A model generated the notes under the pieces. The model was not told where the DNA came from and searched no databases. It worked only from the letters and a program-made list of their open reading frames with translations. Source: JADKCL01 sp031415375 (GTDB lineage Bacteria; Bacteroidota; Bacteroidia; J057; JADKCL01). From it: 64,000 bases of DNA. The position numbers and the translations under genes are program-made. Below are positions 1 through 8,965 of this stretch, piece after piece. Numbering within the stretch: the stretch's first letter is position 1; every line of letters starts with the position of its first letter. Location: contig JANORP010000206.1 of NCBI GenBank assembly GCA_031415375.1, positions 1 to 64,000 on the forward strand. Direction: 5' to 3'.

Positions 1-31
1 CTGCCACACATTGATCCATCGTCGATCCCCA

Positions 32-78
32 ATTGAACAACGACGGCTGCAAATGAATTGCAGCCGTCGTTGTTCAAT
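32..78 (-). terminator. Perfect 21-bp hairpin downstream of ribE
   Basis: Positions 32-52 are perfectly complementary to 58-78 with a 5-base loop. The hairpin lies just past the stop of the leftward riboflavin synthase gene, so it is probably its terminator or a 3' stabiliser. There is no long T-run on the minus-strand side, so this is not a textbook intrinsic terminator. Confidence 0.55.
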
Positions 79-95
79 AGGGGACAATTACCATT

Positions 96-704
96 TCAAT
101 AACCCTTCCCATAAATCTTGTGCAAATATTTGCCCAAGATGTCAAACTCGAGATTTACAGCATCGCCCACTTGGAGGTTGCTAAAATTGGTAAAGGAATA
201 GGTGTAGGGAATGATCGTCACCGAAAACTCTCCATCCCCAGAAGCGACCACCGTAAGGCTTACGCCGTTCACGCAGATTGAGCCCTTGTCCACCAAAAGG
301 TTGCTGAACTCAAGTGGGAAGGTGAAATGAAACATCCAGGAGCCATCGACATCCTCAATGCGCGCCACGCGTCCGACGGTGTCCACATGTCCTTGGACAA
401 AGTGGCCATCCATACGCTGCCCAACCTTGAGACAGCGCTCTAGGTTGATGCGTGTACCTGCCTTCCAATCCCCCAGATTGGTCTTCTTGAGTGTTTCATC
501 CACTGCGACGACCGTGTATTCCTTGCGACCTACAGCCTCATCCACAAAGACCTCTGTCACGGTAAGGCATACGCCATTGTGGGCAATGCTCTGATCGACC
601 TTGATCGGCTCATCCAGCTCGGCCTCGATGCGAAAGGAAATATTGGTGCCTGCTGCCGCTGTGGCAAGGAGACGTCCTTTATGTTCTATAATACCTGTAA
701 ACAC
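96..704 (-). CDS. ribE: Riboflavin synthase, alpha chain
   Basis: Catalyses the dismutation of two 6,7-dimethyl-8-ribityllumazine molecules to riboflavin, the last step of vitamin B2 synthesis in the cytoplasm. The protein is 202 residues, the usual length. It opens with the family N-terminus MFTGIIE and shows the two lumazine-binding barrels: the first with the AHNGVCLTV motif near residue 42, the second with the DGHFVQGHVD motif near residue 100 and the matching VNGVSLTV motif near 145. The gene starts 12 bases after the stop of the upstream secreted-protein gene on the same strand, so the two may share a transcript, although they have no obvious functional link. No FMN riboswitch is visible. 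Confidence 0.96.
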   Translation of the reverse strand: MFTGIIEHKGRLLATAAAGTNISFRIEAELDEPIKVDQSIAHNGVCLTVTEVFVDEAVGRKEYTVVAVDETLKKTNLGDWKAGTRINLERCLKVGQRMDGHFVQGHVDTVGRVARIEDVDGSWMFHFTFPLEFSNLLVDKGSICVNGVSLTVVASGDGEFSVTIIPYTYSFTNFSNLQVGDAVNLEFDILGKYLHKIYGKGY

Positions 705-716
705 GATCGGTAAAGG

Positions 717-3545
717 TTATCGAAGCAATGTGACCACCCCTGCCCGAGGTCGTTTGGGCACGTTGCCAGGCAGATGATCCTCATCAAATCGTATGAGATA
801 ATAATATACTCCCTCGGGCAATTCCTGCCCATTGTTGTTCAAGCCATTCCAGAGGCGATCGTTGTCGGTGACGGCCTCATTGACATAGACCTTGCGGCCC
901 CAGCGGTCAAAAATCTGCACAACGCGTACCTTGAGACTACGGTCTAGCAGGGGCGTGAAATAGTCATTGATGCCATCTCCATTGGGAGTGAAGACGTTTC
1001 CGAGGTCGAGCTGTGGGCAATTTTCAAAGCAGAAAATACGCATGCTGCTTTCATTGCCATTGGTATCGACTGCCGTCACGCCAAAACAATCAGCGATCGA
1101 GTAAGGGTCGGTCACCGTATAGGTGGTCACGCCGCTGTCCACCGTCGCAATCAGCTGATAGGTACCACTGCGGTTATCTGCGCGGTAGATGTTCCAGAAA
1201 TCCAAATCTGCGCCACAGCTCGAGTCTGGATTTTCCCATTCAAATCTCACTGAGAGCGCCTCGCAGTTGCGCGTCGTGTCAAAAGCGACAGTGCCGATGC
1301 AGGGAGGTTCAAAATCTTGTGGAATTCCGCAAGCCTCTTGTGAAGCATTGCGAACTGAATCGGGCACATCGCCGACCACGTATTCGCCCTCAGAGACAAC
1401 GACGTAACAATAGTCTTCAAAATTGGTGAGTCCGCGATCGACATAGGTATGCCTGTGACCGCCAGTGCCATTCACCGTGGCGATGAACAAATAGGGTCCT
1501 GCCTGTTGATCAGCGCGGTAGATATCATATTTTCGGTTTTGCCATGGCACATACTCACGCCACTCCAAAGCAAGCGATCGGTCACCTTGCGTGATCGAGA
1601 GGTACACACTGGACCCATCATTGCCCTCCACGATCAGCACGTCATTGACATCGTACAGATCTACACGGTAGCGGTACCCACCTGCCACGGTATTGAGCCC
1701 CGTGTCGCGGAAGTTGGTATCAGCAAAGGGCAATCCAGTTGCAATCGTGGTCCAGTTGGCAGCGCCAGAGATGCCATCGGCACGCAAGAGGTGATAGGTA
1801 TAGGGGCCAGGGAATATCGGATCGACACCTATCGGCAAAGACCATTCGACTTGAATCTCTCCCAATGCAGGATCAGTCACAGCAACACTGTCTTTCAACA
1901 AGATCGGGAAATCCTTCTCGATTTGCACACAGACCTCATCGGTGGTGCATGTGCGCATGCCATTCCTGAAAAATGCCCTTACGATATAGCAGTATTCAAC
2001 ACCATAGTCAAAGCCTTGGCCGCCATTGTCGTCGAGGAAGGTAATATTGTTGTGTCCTTGATTGATTCCAATCAAGGTATAGCCAGTAGTCGTGGGATTG
2101 CTCGTGCAGCAGACAGTATCCTGGTTCCAACTGCCTCCACCCTGCCTACGGAATATCTCATACCCTATGGCAGAGTCGCAAGGGTGCGCATTCCAATTGA
2201 GCGTAATCTCGCGATTGGCTGCCGTCACCACGAGGCCGTCAAGCGGTCTTGGCAATACTTTGATCCGTGTAATCAAATTCGCCGCCAACATCCTATTGTC
2301 TTGAAAGTAGGAAATGTTGTCGTGAGCATAGAAGTCGACTTGGTAATAAGACGGCTTGATATGGTCGCACACCGTCTGCCAAGTAAATCGTCCTTTGATC
2401 GTATCATCGTAGGCCACTGGGAAATCAGGAGGAATTTGTATTCCGGGTGGATCTACAATCACAATCTGTGCAGGACTCACGGTTACCGCAAATGGACCAT
2501 TGAACTGTGGCCCATTGTTGTCTAGGTAAAAATAGATACTGTCACCAGGCGGAGAGACCGACGAGAAAAAGTTAGGATCGTAGATGGAGAAGTCAAAGGA
2601 GACAAAATCGCCTGCAAAAACGCATAATTCCCTCGGCGCCACAATCACAGGTGGATCATTGTCACATGGATTCACAAAAATCGCCATGTCACGGTATGAA
2701 AAGCCGATCCTTGCACCGTCACGGTACTCCTCGATCACATAGGCGATGTTGTAAATACCCGTGAGGTTGGGGACATCCCAAGTGATGAGACCTGTCTCGA
2801 CATCGATGGTGATGGGGCCATTGGGGCTGATCTGATCAGGCATTTGAAAGCCCGTGCAGACAATCGGTGACGGTATGGACGGTGGGTCGTATTGCCGACA
2901 ATTCACAAATTTGTACGCAAGCGAATCACCGTCAGGGTCATAACCGCCGGGGTTGTGGGTCCAAAGCTTGCCTGTGCAAGCCTCATCCACGGGGTGGTTG
3001 AGGAACTGAGGTGAGTTTTGTGTTCCCAAGTAGGGATTGATCAAGATGGACGACTCTATGAAAAATGCCTGGTTTCCCGAGCCGTTCATATTGATAATGT
3101 CGTTGAGACGGGCAAGGTCATAGTACCGCACGAGGTAGTAGCCCGGCCCGGGGAAAGTATAGGTAGCCCTATAAATATTTTTCTTGACGGTGCCGATGAT
3201 ATACTCGCCCATCTGCGCATTTGTGCACTGCACAAAAGTTGGATAGAGCGGATCGACGTTCCAGGGGCCATTTTGGCGAGGAACATTGGAAATCGTGCCT
3301 AGAGAAACCGCGCCGGTCGAGTTCCAAATTTCCATGTCGATGCTGCAACGATCGACATAGGCAGATGAAGGATCGGTAAACGTGGTGACGGTGATCTCCA
3401 CATCGTTGCCACCGAGCGACCGGTATGTGATGTCGCCTGCCAAGTTGTGAGAAGCCCAAGCGGCGCTCCCACATATCAACAAAACCATCGACAGGACACC
3501 AAGACGACGCAGCAATGCAAGTGAATTTGACAACCTTTCAATCAT
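717..3545 (-). CDS. Secreted protein with type B (gliding motility-associated) T9SS sorting domain
   Basis: A protein of 942 residues predicted to cross the inner membrane by a Sec signal and the outer membrane by the type IX secretion system. The ATG at 3545 is preferred because it gives a compact signal peptide ending near AWASHN; an in-frame ATG at 3563 is also possible, and longer readings add an unlikely N-terminus. The middle part carries beta-sandwich, fibronectin III-like repeats (for example after residue 430, and paired segments with YEIFRR or YDIYRA motifs). The last 97 residues hold the FTPNGDGINDYF motif and end in a basic strand, the type B sorting domain. It is probably a surface or extracellular adhesin-like protein; the exact role cannot be read from sequence. 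Confidence 0.88.
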   Translation of the reverse strand: MIERLSNSLALLRRLGVLSMVLLICGSAAWASHNLAGDITYRSLGGNDVEITVTTFTDPSSAYVDRCSIDMEIWNSTGAVSLGTISNVPRQNGPWNVDPLYPTFVQCTNAQMGEYIIGTVKKNIYRATYTFPGPGYYLVRYYDLARLNDIINMNGSGNQAFFIESSILINPYLGTQNSPQFLNHPVDEACTGKLWTHNPGGYDPDGDSLAYKFVNCRQYDPPSIPSPIVCTGFQMPDQISPNGPITIDVETGLITWDVPNLTGIYNIAYVIEEYRDGARIGFSYRDMAIFVNPCDNDPPVIVAPRELCVFAGDFVSFDFSIYDPNFFSSVSPPGDSIYFYLDNNGPQFNGPFAVTVSPAQIVIVDPPGIQIPPDFPVAYDDTIKGRFTWQTVCDHIKPSYYQVDFYAHDNISYFQDNRMLAANLITRIKVLPRPLDGLVVTAANREITLNWNAHPCDSAIGYEIFRRQGGGSWNQDTVCCTSNPTTTGYTLIGINQGHNNITFLDDNGGQGFDYGVEYCYIVRAFFRNGMRTCTTDEVCVQIEKDFPILLKDSVAVTDPALGEIQVEWSLPIGVDPIFPGPYTYHLLRADGISGAANWTTIATGLPFADTNFRDTGLNTVAGGYRYRVDLYDVNDVLIVEGNDGSSVYLSITQGDRSLALEWREYVPWQNRKYDIYRADQQAGPYLFIATVNGTGGHRHTYVDRGLTNFEDYCYVVVSEGEYVVGDVPDSVRNASQEACGIPQDFEPPCIGTVAFDTTRNCEALSVRFEWENPDSSCGADLDFWNIYRADNRSGTYQLIATVDSGVTTYTVTDPYSIADCFGVTAVDTNGNESSMRIFCFENCPQLDLGNVFTPNGDGINDYFTPLLDRSLKVRVVQIFDRWGRKVYVNEAVTDNDRLWNGLNNNGQELPEGVYYYLIRFDEDHLPGNVPKRPRAGVVTLLR

Positions 3546-3723
3546 GTATAGGATATAACGCATGCCTGCGGGTGATAGTTTCAAATAGGGGGTGCAGAAA
3601 AAAATCCCACTCTCCGTAGGCAAAAATATGCAGGAAAAGGCATATCTGTGGAAAATTTGCAGTGATTGAAAAGAAATCTTACCCAAAATCACATTCACAT
3701 GCAATTTTCTCGAAATCAAACTG

Positions 3724-3885
3724 TAAATTTGCTGCCCTGAAACTAAATAGGGTGTTCACAACGCTCAGAGAAGGTTGCCCGTCCAGAGGCACATTTCTTT
3801 TGTGAGTTTTTTTGTGGATGTCTAGGAAAGTTTTCAGGAATTTAGGTATTTGCACCCCCATTTTACACGGAGTTTGAAGTATTAG
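3724..3885 (+). promoter_or_regulatory. Promoter -7 element and leader of the rplM operon
   Basis: The 340 bases between the two divergent genes (3546-3885) contain no credible gene. TAAATTTG at 3724-3731 matches the Bacteroidota -7 consensus TAnnTTTG, though no clear -33 TTTG lies at the right distance. It would give an untranslated leader of about 150 bases before rplM. Leaders of this length upstream of ribosomal protein operons often carry autoregulatory RNA structures; I see short pairing segments (for example GCCCT with AGGGT at 3740-3760) but cannot fold it reliably. Confidence 0.4.
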
Positions 3886-4347
3886 ATGAATACGCTCAGT
3901 TATAAAACGCAATACGCGACGCCGCAGACGGTTGAGAAAAAATGGCTCGTGATCGACGCCGAAGGGCAGATCTTGGGCCGTCTTTGCAGCCAAATCGCTT
4001 ACATCTTGCGCGGCAAGCACAAGACATCCTACAGCCCTCACGTGGATTGTGGTGATCATGTAATCGTGATCAATGCCGACAAGATCCGTCTGACCGGCAA
4101 GAAGTGGACCGACAAGTCACATGTTTGGTACACAGGCCACCCAGGTGGACAGCGTAGCCTTACCATGACTGAGCTCATGGAGCGCGATCCACGCCGCCCA
4201 GTAGAGTTGTCTGTGAAGCGCATGCTTCCCAAAAACAAACTGGGCAGCGCCATGTACCGCAGCCTCAAGGTGTATGCTGGTGCAGCACACCCCCACGAAG
4301 CCCAGAGCCCAGTGGCCTTTCAATTGAAGTACGATTCCAAAGCATAA
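3886..4347 (+). CDS. rplM: 50S ribosomal protein L13
   Basis: Early-assembling large-subunit protein that binds 23S rRNA. At 153 residues it has the normal length. The conserved core is visible: WLVIDAEGQILGRL near residue 20, an RGKHK basic patch near 43, and HPGGQRSLTMTELMERDP near residue 85, followed by the KRMLPKNKLGSAMYRSLKVY signature near 112. It is the first gene of a three-gene ribosomal operon (rplM-rpsI-rpsB) with an 8-base gap to rpsI. Confidence 0.98.
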   Translation: MNTLSYKTQYATPQTVEKKWLVIDAEGQILGRLCSQIAYILRGKHKTSYSPHVDCGDHVIVINADKIRLTGKKWTDKSHVWYTGHPGGQRSLTMTELMERDPRRPVELSVKRMLPKNKLGSAMYRSLKVYAGAAHPHEAQSPVAFQLKYDSKA

Positions 4348-4355
4348 GAGCATAT

Positions 4356-4757
4356 ATGGATACGATTGTCAAAGTAGGTAGAAGGAAGACGTCTGTGGCC
4401 AGATGCTTTTTCAAGCCTGCCAAAAATGTCGGCGCTGGTGTCATCATCATCAATGACCGCCCAATGGAAGTCTTCTTTCCAGTTGATATTCTCCAGATCA
4501 AGGTCATGCAACCCTTCGTGGTGCTCAACCTCAATGCAACCGACTATGACATTCAAGTCAATGTCAAAGGCGGCGGCATCACAGGTCAGGCAGAAGCCGT
4601 GAGAATGGGCTTCTCGCGTATCCTTGTCGAAATCGACGAAGAAAACAAGAAGCCGTTGCGCACCGCTGGTTTCATGACGCGCGACTCCCGCATGGTCGAG
4701 CGTAAGAAATACGGCCAACCTAAGGCTAGGAAAAAGACCCAGTTCTCGAAGCGTTAA
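4356..4757 (+). CDS. rpsI: 30S ribosomal protein S9
   Basis: Small-subunit head protein whose basic C-terminal tail reaches the P-site tRNA. The 133-residue product has the N-terminal GRRKTSVARCF motif and the C-terminal tail ending in SKR preceded by DSRMVERKKYGQPKARKK, all typical of S9. The gene lies 8 bases after rplM and 18 bases before rpsB, consistent with one transcript. Confidence 0.98.
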   Translation: MDTIVKVGRRKTSVARCFFKPAKNVGAGVIIINDRPMEVFFPVDILQIKVMQPFVVLNLNATDYDIQVNVKGGGITGQAEAVRMGFSRILVEIDEENKKPLRTAGFMTRDSRMVERKKYGQPKARKKTQFSKR

Positions 4758-4775
4758 TCCCGGATACCTGAAATT

Positions 4776-5540
4776 ATGGCAGCAGTTACTTATAATGATC
4801 TTCTCGAGGCAGGTGTTCACTTTGGTCACTTGACCCGTAAGTGGAACCCTACCATGGCGCCCTACATCTTCATGGAGCGCAATGGTATTCACGTCATCGA
4901 CCTCAACAAGACACACAAAATGTTGGAGGAGGCCCTCAAGGTCGTCCGTCAACTGTCCGCATCAGGTCGCAAGATTCTTTTCGTTGCTACGAAAAAGCAA
5001 GCGAAAGACATCGTTGCAGCTGAAGCCGTTCGCGTCAATATGCCTTTTGTCACCGAGCGCTGGCTGGGTGGCATGCTCACCAACTTCGCAACTGTGCGCA
5101 AATCCATCAAGAAGATGGGCACGATCGAGAAGATGGAGACCGACGGCACTTTTGAGCGCCTCTCCAAAAAAGAAAGGTTGATGAAAAGCCGCGAGAAGGC
5201 CAAGTTGGAGAAATTCTTCAAAGGTATCTCTACGCTCAATCGTCTCCCATCCGCGATTTTTATCGTCGATATCAAGAAGGAGCACATTGCAGTTTCTGAA
5301 GCTAAGAAACTCAACATTCCTACCTTCGCAATGGTGGATACCAATAGCAACCCTAATCACGTTGACTTCCCTATCCCTGCCAATGACGACGCCGCCAAAT
5401 CCATCCAACTGATCGTGCGTGCAATCTGCGACGCCATCAACGACGGACTCGACGAGCGCAAAAAGAAAAAAGAAGAAGACCGCATCACCGAGGAGTCAGA
5501 TCGTCAAAAAGGAGCCGAAGAAGACGGCGAAGAAGACTGA
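4776..5540 (+). CDS. rpsB: 30S ribosomal protein S2
   Basis: Large ribosomal protein that joins late in 30S assembly and is needed for S1 binding. The 254-residue product carries the family motifs GVHFGHLTRKWNP near residue 14, YIFMERNGIHVIDLNKT near 30, ERWLGGMLTNF near 92 and ALFIVD-like AIFIVDIKKEHIAVSEA near 163. The C-terminus is a highly charged Lys/Glu/Asp tail, common in this phylum. It ends the rplM-rpsI-rpsB operon. The elongation factor Ts gene (tsf), which very often follows rpsB in bacteria, is absent here; a terminator follows instead. Confidence 0.97.
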   Translation: MAAVTYNDLLEAGVHFGHLTRKWNPTMAPYIFMERNGIHVIDLNKTHKMLEEALKVVRQLSASGRKILFVATKKQAKDIVAAEAVRVNMPFVTERWLGGMLTNFATVRKSIKKMGTIEKMETDGTFERLSKKERLMKSREKAKLEKFFKGISTLNRLPSAIFIVDIKKEHIAVSEAKKLNIPTFAMVDTNSNPNHVDFPIPANDDAAKSIQLIVRAICDAINDGLDERKKKKEEDRITEESDRQKGAEEDGEED

Positions 5541-5561
5541 TCTCATTCACGAATCGTATAG

Positions 5562-5591
5562 AAAAAGCGGACCTAGGTTCGCTTTTTTTTT
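5562..5591 (+). terminator. Rho-independent terminator after rpsB
   Basis: An AAAAAGCG arm (5562-5569) pairs with CGCTTTTT (5580-5587), with further inner pairing, and runs into nine consecutive T residues. It closes the ribosomal protein operon 21 bases after the rpsB stop. Confidence 0.85.
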
Positions 5592-5737
5592 GACTCAAAT
5601 TCTCTGAGTCTCCACTAACCAAGCATCCTAGCCGGCACTCGGAAGCCCAAATCTCGAAAAACGAACCTCCAACCCAACTCCTGAAAACCCCAAATTCAAC
5701 ATCCCTACCGATTCTGTGAATTCTGCAAATTCTGATC

Positions 5738-5745
5738 TAATTTTG
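5738..5745 (+). promoter_or_regulatory. Putative -7 element immediately upstream of hisS
   Basis: TAATTTTG fits the Bacteroidota TAnnTTTG element. It ends only 7 bases before the hisS ATG at 5753, so a transcript starting from it would be leaderless or nearly so. No good -33 TTTG is present at 19-20 bases upstream, so the match may be chance. Confidence 0.35.
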
Positions 5746-5752
5746 CACCCTT

Positions 5753-7156
5753 ATGTCGAAACAGAAACCCACGATTCCGCAAGGAACACGCGACTTCGGC
5801 CCCGCAGAGATGCTTGGCCGCGAATATATATTTGACACGCTGCGCCGCGTCTTCAAGCGCTATGGCTATCAACCGATCGAGACGCCATGCATCGAGCAAC
5901 TGAGCGTGCTCACTGGCAAATATGGAGAGGAAGGCGACCGCCTCATTTTCAAGATTGTGAACTCTGGCGACTACCTCGATGCGCCACTGAAAGCCGATTT
6001 CGATTTCCATCAAGCTAGTGGTTCATTGAAATTGTTGCCGCTCATCAGTGAGAAAGCGCTCCGCTATGACCTCACAGTGCCCTTTGCGCGCTATGTGGTC
6101 ATGAATCAGCAGCACCTTACATTTCCCTTCAAGCGCTACCAGATACAACCCGTCTGGCGCGCCGACCGGCCTCAAAAAGGCCGTTACCGTGAATTTTACC
6201 AATGTGACGTCGATGTCGTAGGCGCAAACGGATTGCTCAGCGAACTCGAACTCGTGCGTATATGCGATGCGGGATTCCAAGAACTCGGCTTGGAGGGTGT
6301 GACCCTGCGGCTCAACAACCGCAAGCTACTGGAAGGCATTGCGACTCACTTTGGAGCCGCAGATCGTTTCGTCGAATTCATTACGATCCTCGACAAAATG
6401 GACAAGATCGGCGAAGACGGCGTCTTCAAAGAGTGGGCTGAAAAAGGGTTCCATGTCGATGCCGGAAGTTTTTCACACCTGAAGGCCATCTCTGCAATGC
6501 CTTTTGAGGAGGCCCTCCCACAGTTGCGACTACTGTTCTCTGGGAGCGACAATGTGATCGGCGCAAAAGGCTTGGAAGAATTGGAGACATTGTTTGAATG
6601 GATCTCGATCAGTCCGCCCGTAAGCATCACAATTGCCCTCGACATATTCCTTGCCCGAGGACTCGGGTATTATACTGGAACAATTTTCGAAGCAGGCACC
6701 CATGATTTCAGGGGCAGTATCCTAGGTGGTGGCCGCTACGACAACCTCACAGGCGTCTTTGGCTTGCCGGGCCTCTCGGGCGTGGGCATCTCCTTTGGAG
6801 CCGACCGCATCTATGACATCCTGCTCGCGCGCGGCCTTTTTGAGAAGCTCAAATCCGTGGGCAAAAAAGTGTTGCTCATCAATTTTGGGGGCGCAGCCGA
6901 GCGCAAATCGGTCGAAGTCTGGATGGATTTGTTAGCCAATGACATCCCCGCTGAGGTTTATCCGGAATTCTCCAAGCCCGCCAAGCAGTTCAAGTATGCC
7001 GACCAAGCGGGTTTTGGCTATGTGATAGTCATCGGCGACCAGGAACTCGAGGCTGGCACCTGCAATGTAAAAGTGCTCGCAACAGGGCTGCAAGAAACCA
7101 TGAAGCTGACCTCGCTGGTCGATTTTCTGCGTCTCACATTTACTTTCATGCCCTGA
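5753..7156 (+). CDS. hisS: Histidyl-tRNA synthetase
   Basis: Class II aminoacyl-tRNA synthetase that charges tRNA-His. The 467-residue product begins with the PQGTRDF motif (motif 1 region follows), shows motif 2 as FKRYQIQPVWRADRPQKGRYREFYQCD around residues 120-148, the histidine-binding GLGYYTGTIFE segment near 305 and motif 3 glycine-rich GGGRYDNL near 325, then a C-terminal anticodon-binding domain starting near residue 375. It is followed by hutH after 24 bases on the same strand, so a histidine-charging enzyme and a histidine-degrading enzyme are probably co-transcribed. Confidence 0.97.
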   Translation: MSKQKPTIPQGTRDFGPAEMLGREYIFDTLRRVFKRYGYQPIETPCIEQLSVLTGKYGEEGDRLIFKIVNSGDYLDAPLKADFDFHQASGSLKLLPLISEKALRYDLTVPFARYVVMNQQHLTFPFKRYQIQPVWRADRPQKGRYREFYQCDVDVVGANGLLSELELVRICDAGFQELGLEGVTLRLNNRKLLEGIATHFGAADRFVEFITILDKMDKIGEDGVFKEWAEKGFHVDAGSFSHLKAISAMPFEEALPQLRLLFSGSDNVIGAKGLEELETLFEWISISPPVSITIALDIFLARGLGYYTGTIFEAGTHDFRGSILGGGRYDNLTGVFGLPGLSGVGISFGADRIYDILLARGLFEKLKSVGKKVLLINFGGAAERKSVEVWMDLLANDIPAEVYPEFSKPAKQFKYADQAGFGYVIVIGDQELEAGTCNVKVLATGLQETMKLTSLVDFLRLTFTFMP

Positions 7157-7180
7157 TTCATCTGCAATCTCCCAATTCCT

Positions 7181-8689
7181 ATGAGCGACCACGCGCATTT
7201 TGTCCTCTCCGATGCCCCGATATCCATCGCGGAGCTGCAAACACTCATCACTGACACCAGCATCAAAGTGCGGCTTGCAGATGCCACCATGGCTGAGATC
7301 GAACGTTGCCGTACATTTTTGGATCAAAAAATGATCCAACATTCCGACCCAATCTACGGGATCAACACGGGTTTTGGCGACTTGCGAGACAAACTTGTGG
7401 GCACTGAGCACCTTGAGGAATTGCAATACAACCTCATGCGTTCGCATGCCTGCGGAGCAGGCACAGAGGTGCCGGGCGAGATCGTGCGCCTCATGCTCCT
7501 GCTCAAGGCGCGCTCGCTAGCTTATGGCCATTCGGGCGTGCAGGTCGCGACCGTGCGCCGGCTATTGGATTTTTACAACAGTGGCGTGTTGCCAGTTGTC
7601 TATACACAAGGTTCATTGGGAGCCTCTGGAGATTTGGCGCCCTTGGCACATCTTTGCCTCCCTTTGATCGGGGAAGGTGAGGTCTGGCTCGACGGGCATC
7701 GCATGCCAGCCAAGGAAATGTTGCGGCAAAAAGGCTGGACCGCATTGCGGTTGCAAAGCAAGGAGGGCCTTGCCCTGCTCAACGGTACACAATTCATGCT
7801 CGCCTATGGCTTGCATATGCTGCTGCGCGCGGGGCGTCTCGCCGATGTCGCCGACCAAATTGCAGCGCTCAGCCTCGACGCCTATGAGGGACGCATTGAT
7901 CCATTTCACCCCAGATTGCACGAAATCAGGCCCCATCAAGGCCAGATCAGGGTCGCCGCCAATGTGAGGGCAGCGCTCATGGGATCCGAGCTCATTCACC
8001 TTCCCAAAAGTGACGTGCAGGACCCCTACTCCTTTCGTTGCGTGCCACAAGTGCATGGTGCGAGCCGCGATGCACTTGCATTTTGCGCCCAGACCCTACT
8101 CACAGAGGCCAATAGCACCACCGACAATCCCAATATTTTTGTCGATGAAGACTTGATCCTCAGTGGCGGCAATTTTCATGGGCAGCCACTCGCAATCGCG
8201 CTCGACCTGATGGCGATTGCCTTGGCCGAGCTGGGCGCCATCTCAGAAAGACGTGTCTATCTATTGCAAGCGGGCAAGCGCGGCCTTCCACCCTTTTTGT
8301 CGGTCAATCCTGGGCTGGAATCGGGGCTCATGATCGCACAGTACACAGCTGCCTCCATCGCCAGTCAAAACAAGCAATACTGCTCACCTGCCGTCGTGGA
8401 CAGTATCCCGAGCTCCAACGGCCAGGAAGACCATGTGAGCATGGGGGCCAATGCCGCTGTGAAATGCCTACACGTCCTGGAGAACATCACGACGCTCTTG
8501 GGCATCGAGTTGCTGCATGCCTCACAGGCGATGTGGTTTCGGCAGCCTGCCAAAACCAGTCCATTGTTGGAAAATGTACTGGAAAAATTCCGTTCAGAGG
8601 TGCCTCTATTGACCAAAGACCGCATCCTGCAGCCCGATATCGCAGCTGCCCGCGCCTTCATAGCCAGCTGGATTCCCGTTCAATCCTAA
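7181..8689 (+). CDS. hutH: Histidine ammonia-lyase
   Basis: Removes ammonia from L-histidine to give urocanate, the first step of histidine degradation, in the cytoplasm. The 502-residue product has the Ala-Ser-Gly triad at residues 148-150 (in GSLGASGDLAPLAHL) that cyclises to the MIO electrophile, and the YGINTGFGDL motif near residue 59 with the active-site tyrosine. Later signatures TTDNPNIF and the QEDHVSMG segment are also family-typical. Neither hutU nor hutI is in this window; ftcD, a later pathway enzyme in some organisms, lies about 50 kb away. A strong hairpin terminator follows. Confidence 0.96.
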   Translation: MSDHAHFVLSDAPISIAELQTLITDTSIKVRLADATMAEIERCRTFLDQKMIQHSDPIYGINTGFGDLRDKLVGTEHLEELQYNLMRSHACGAGTEVPGEIVRLMLLLKARSLAYGHSGVQVATVRRLLDFYNSGVLPVVYTQGSLGASGDLAPLAHLCLPLIGEGEVWLDGHRMPAKEMLRQKGWTALRLQSKEGLALLNGTQFMLAYGLHMLLRAGRLADVADQIAALSLDAYEGRIDPFHPRLHEIRPHQGQIRVAANVRAALMGSELIHLPKSDVQDPYSFRCVPQVHGASRDALAFCAQTLLTEANSTTDNPNIFVDEDLILSGGNFHGQPLAIALDLMAIALAELGAISERRVYLLQAGKRGLPPFLSVNPGLESGLMIAQYTAASIASQNKQYCSPAVVDSIPSSNGQEDHVSMGANAAVKCLHVLENITTLLGIELLHASQAMWFRQPAKTSPLLENVLEKFRSEVPLLTKDRILQPDIAAARAFIASWIPVQS

Positions 8690-8782
8690 GACACACCCAT
8701 TCAGTCGCAAAAATCTACCATTCGTGTAGAACTATGTCTATTTCCTGAATTTGTGCTGCATCTTTGAACTACAAGAGCAAGG

Positions 8783-8827
8783 ATTAGGGGACTCCCACAT
8801 GTGGTTGAGGCCCCTAATTTATTTTTT
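8783..8827 (+). terminator. Terminator hairpin after hutH
   Basis: ATTAGGGG (8783-8790) pairs with CCCCTAAT (8811-8818). Inside lie CTC/GAG pairs and the palindrome CCACATGTGG (8795-8804), making a long imperfect stem. A T-rich tract follows. It closes the hisS-hutH transcription unit. Confidence 0.75.
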
Positions 8828-8965
8828 GACCAATATTCTCTGAATTTGCTGAATCACGCTTTGTCATTGAATTTTGGATTCTATGATTGGGATTCTCCTG
8901 CTTTTACCCTCAATCTACAGCATCATAGTTTGTGATGCATGCTGAAACGGCTTTCAGCGCCCGAC

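Noticed and set aside
1449..2525. Long plus-strand open frame (358 codons) opposite the type B cargo gene
   Set aside because: It has no start context, domain or signal, and lies fully inside a well-supported gene on the other strand.
5419..5607. Shifted frame at the rpsB end reading a Lys-rich tail, as a frameshift
   Set aside because: The chosen frame gives a plausible acidic/basic tail and stops before the terminator, so no frameshift is needed.
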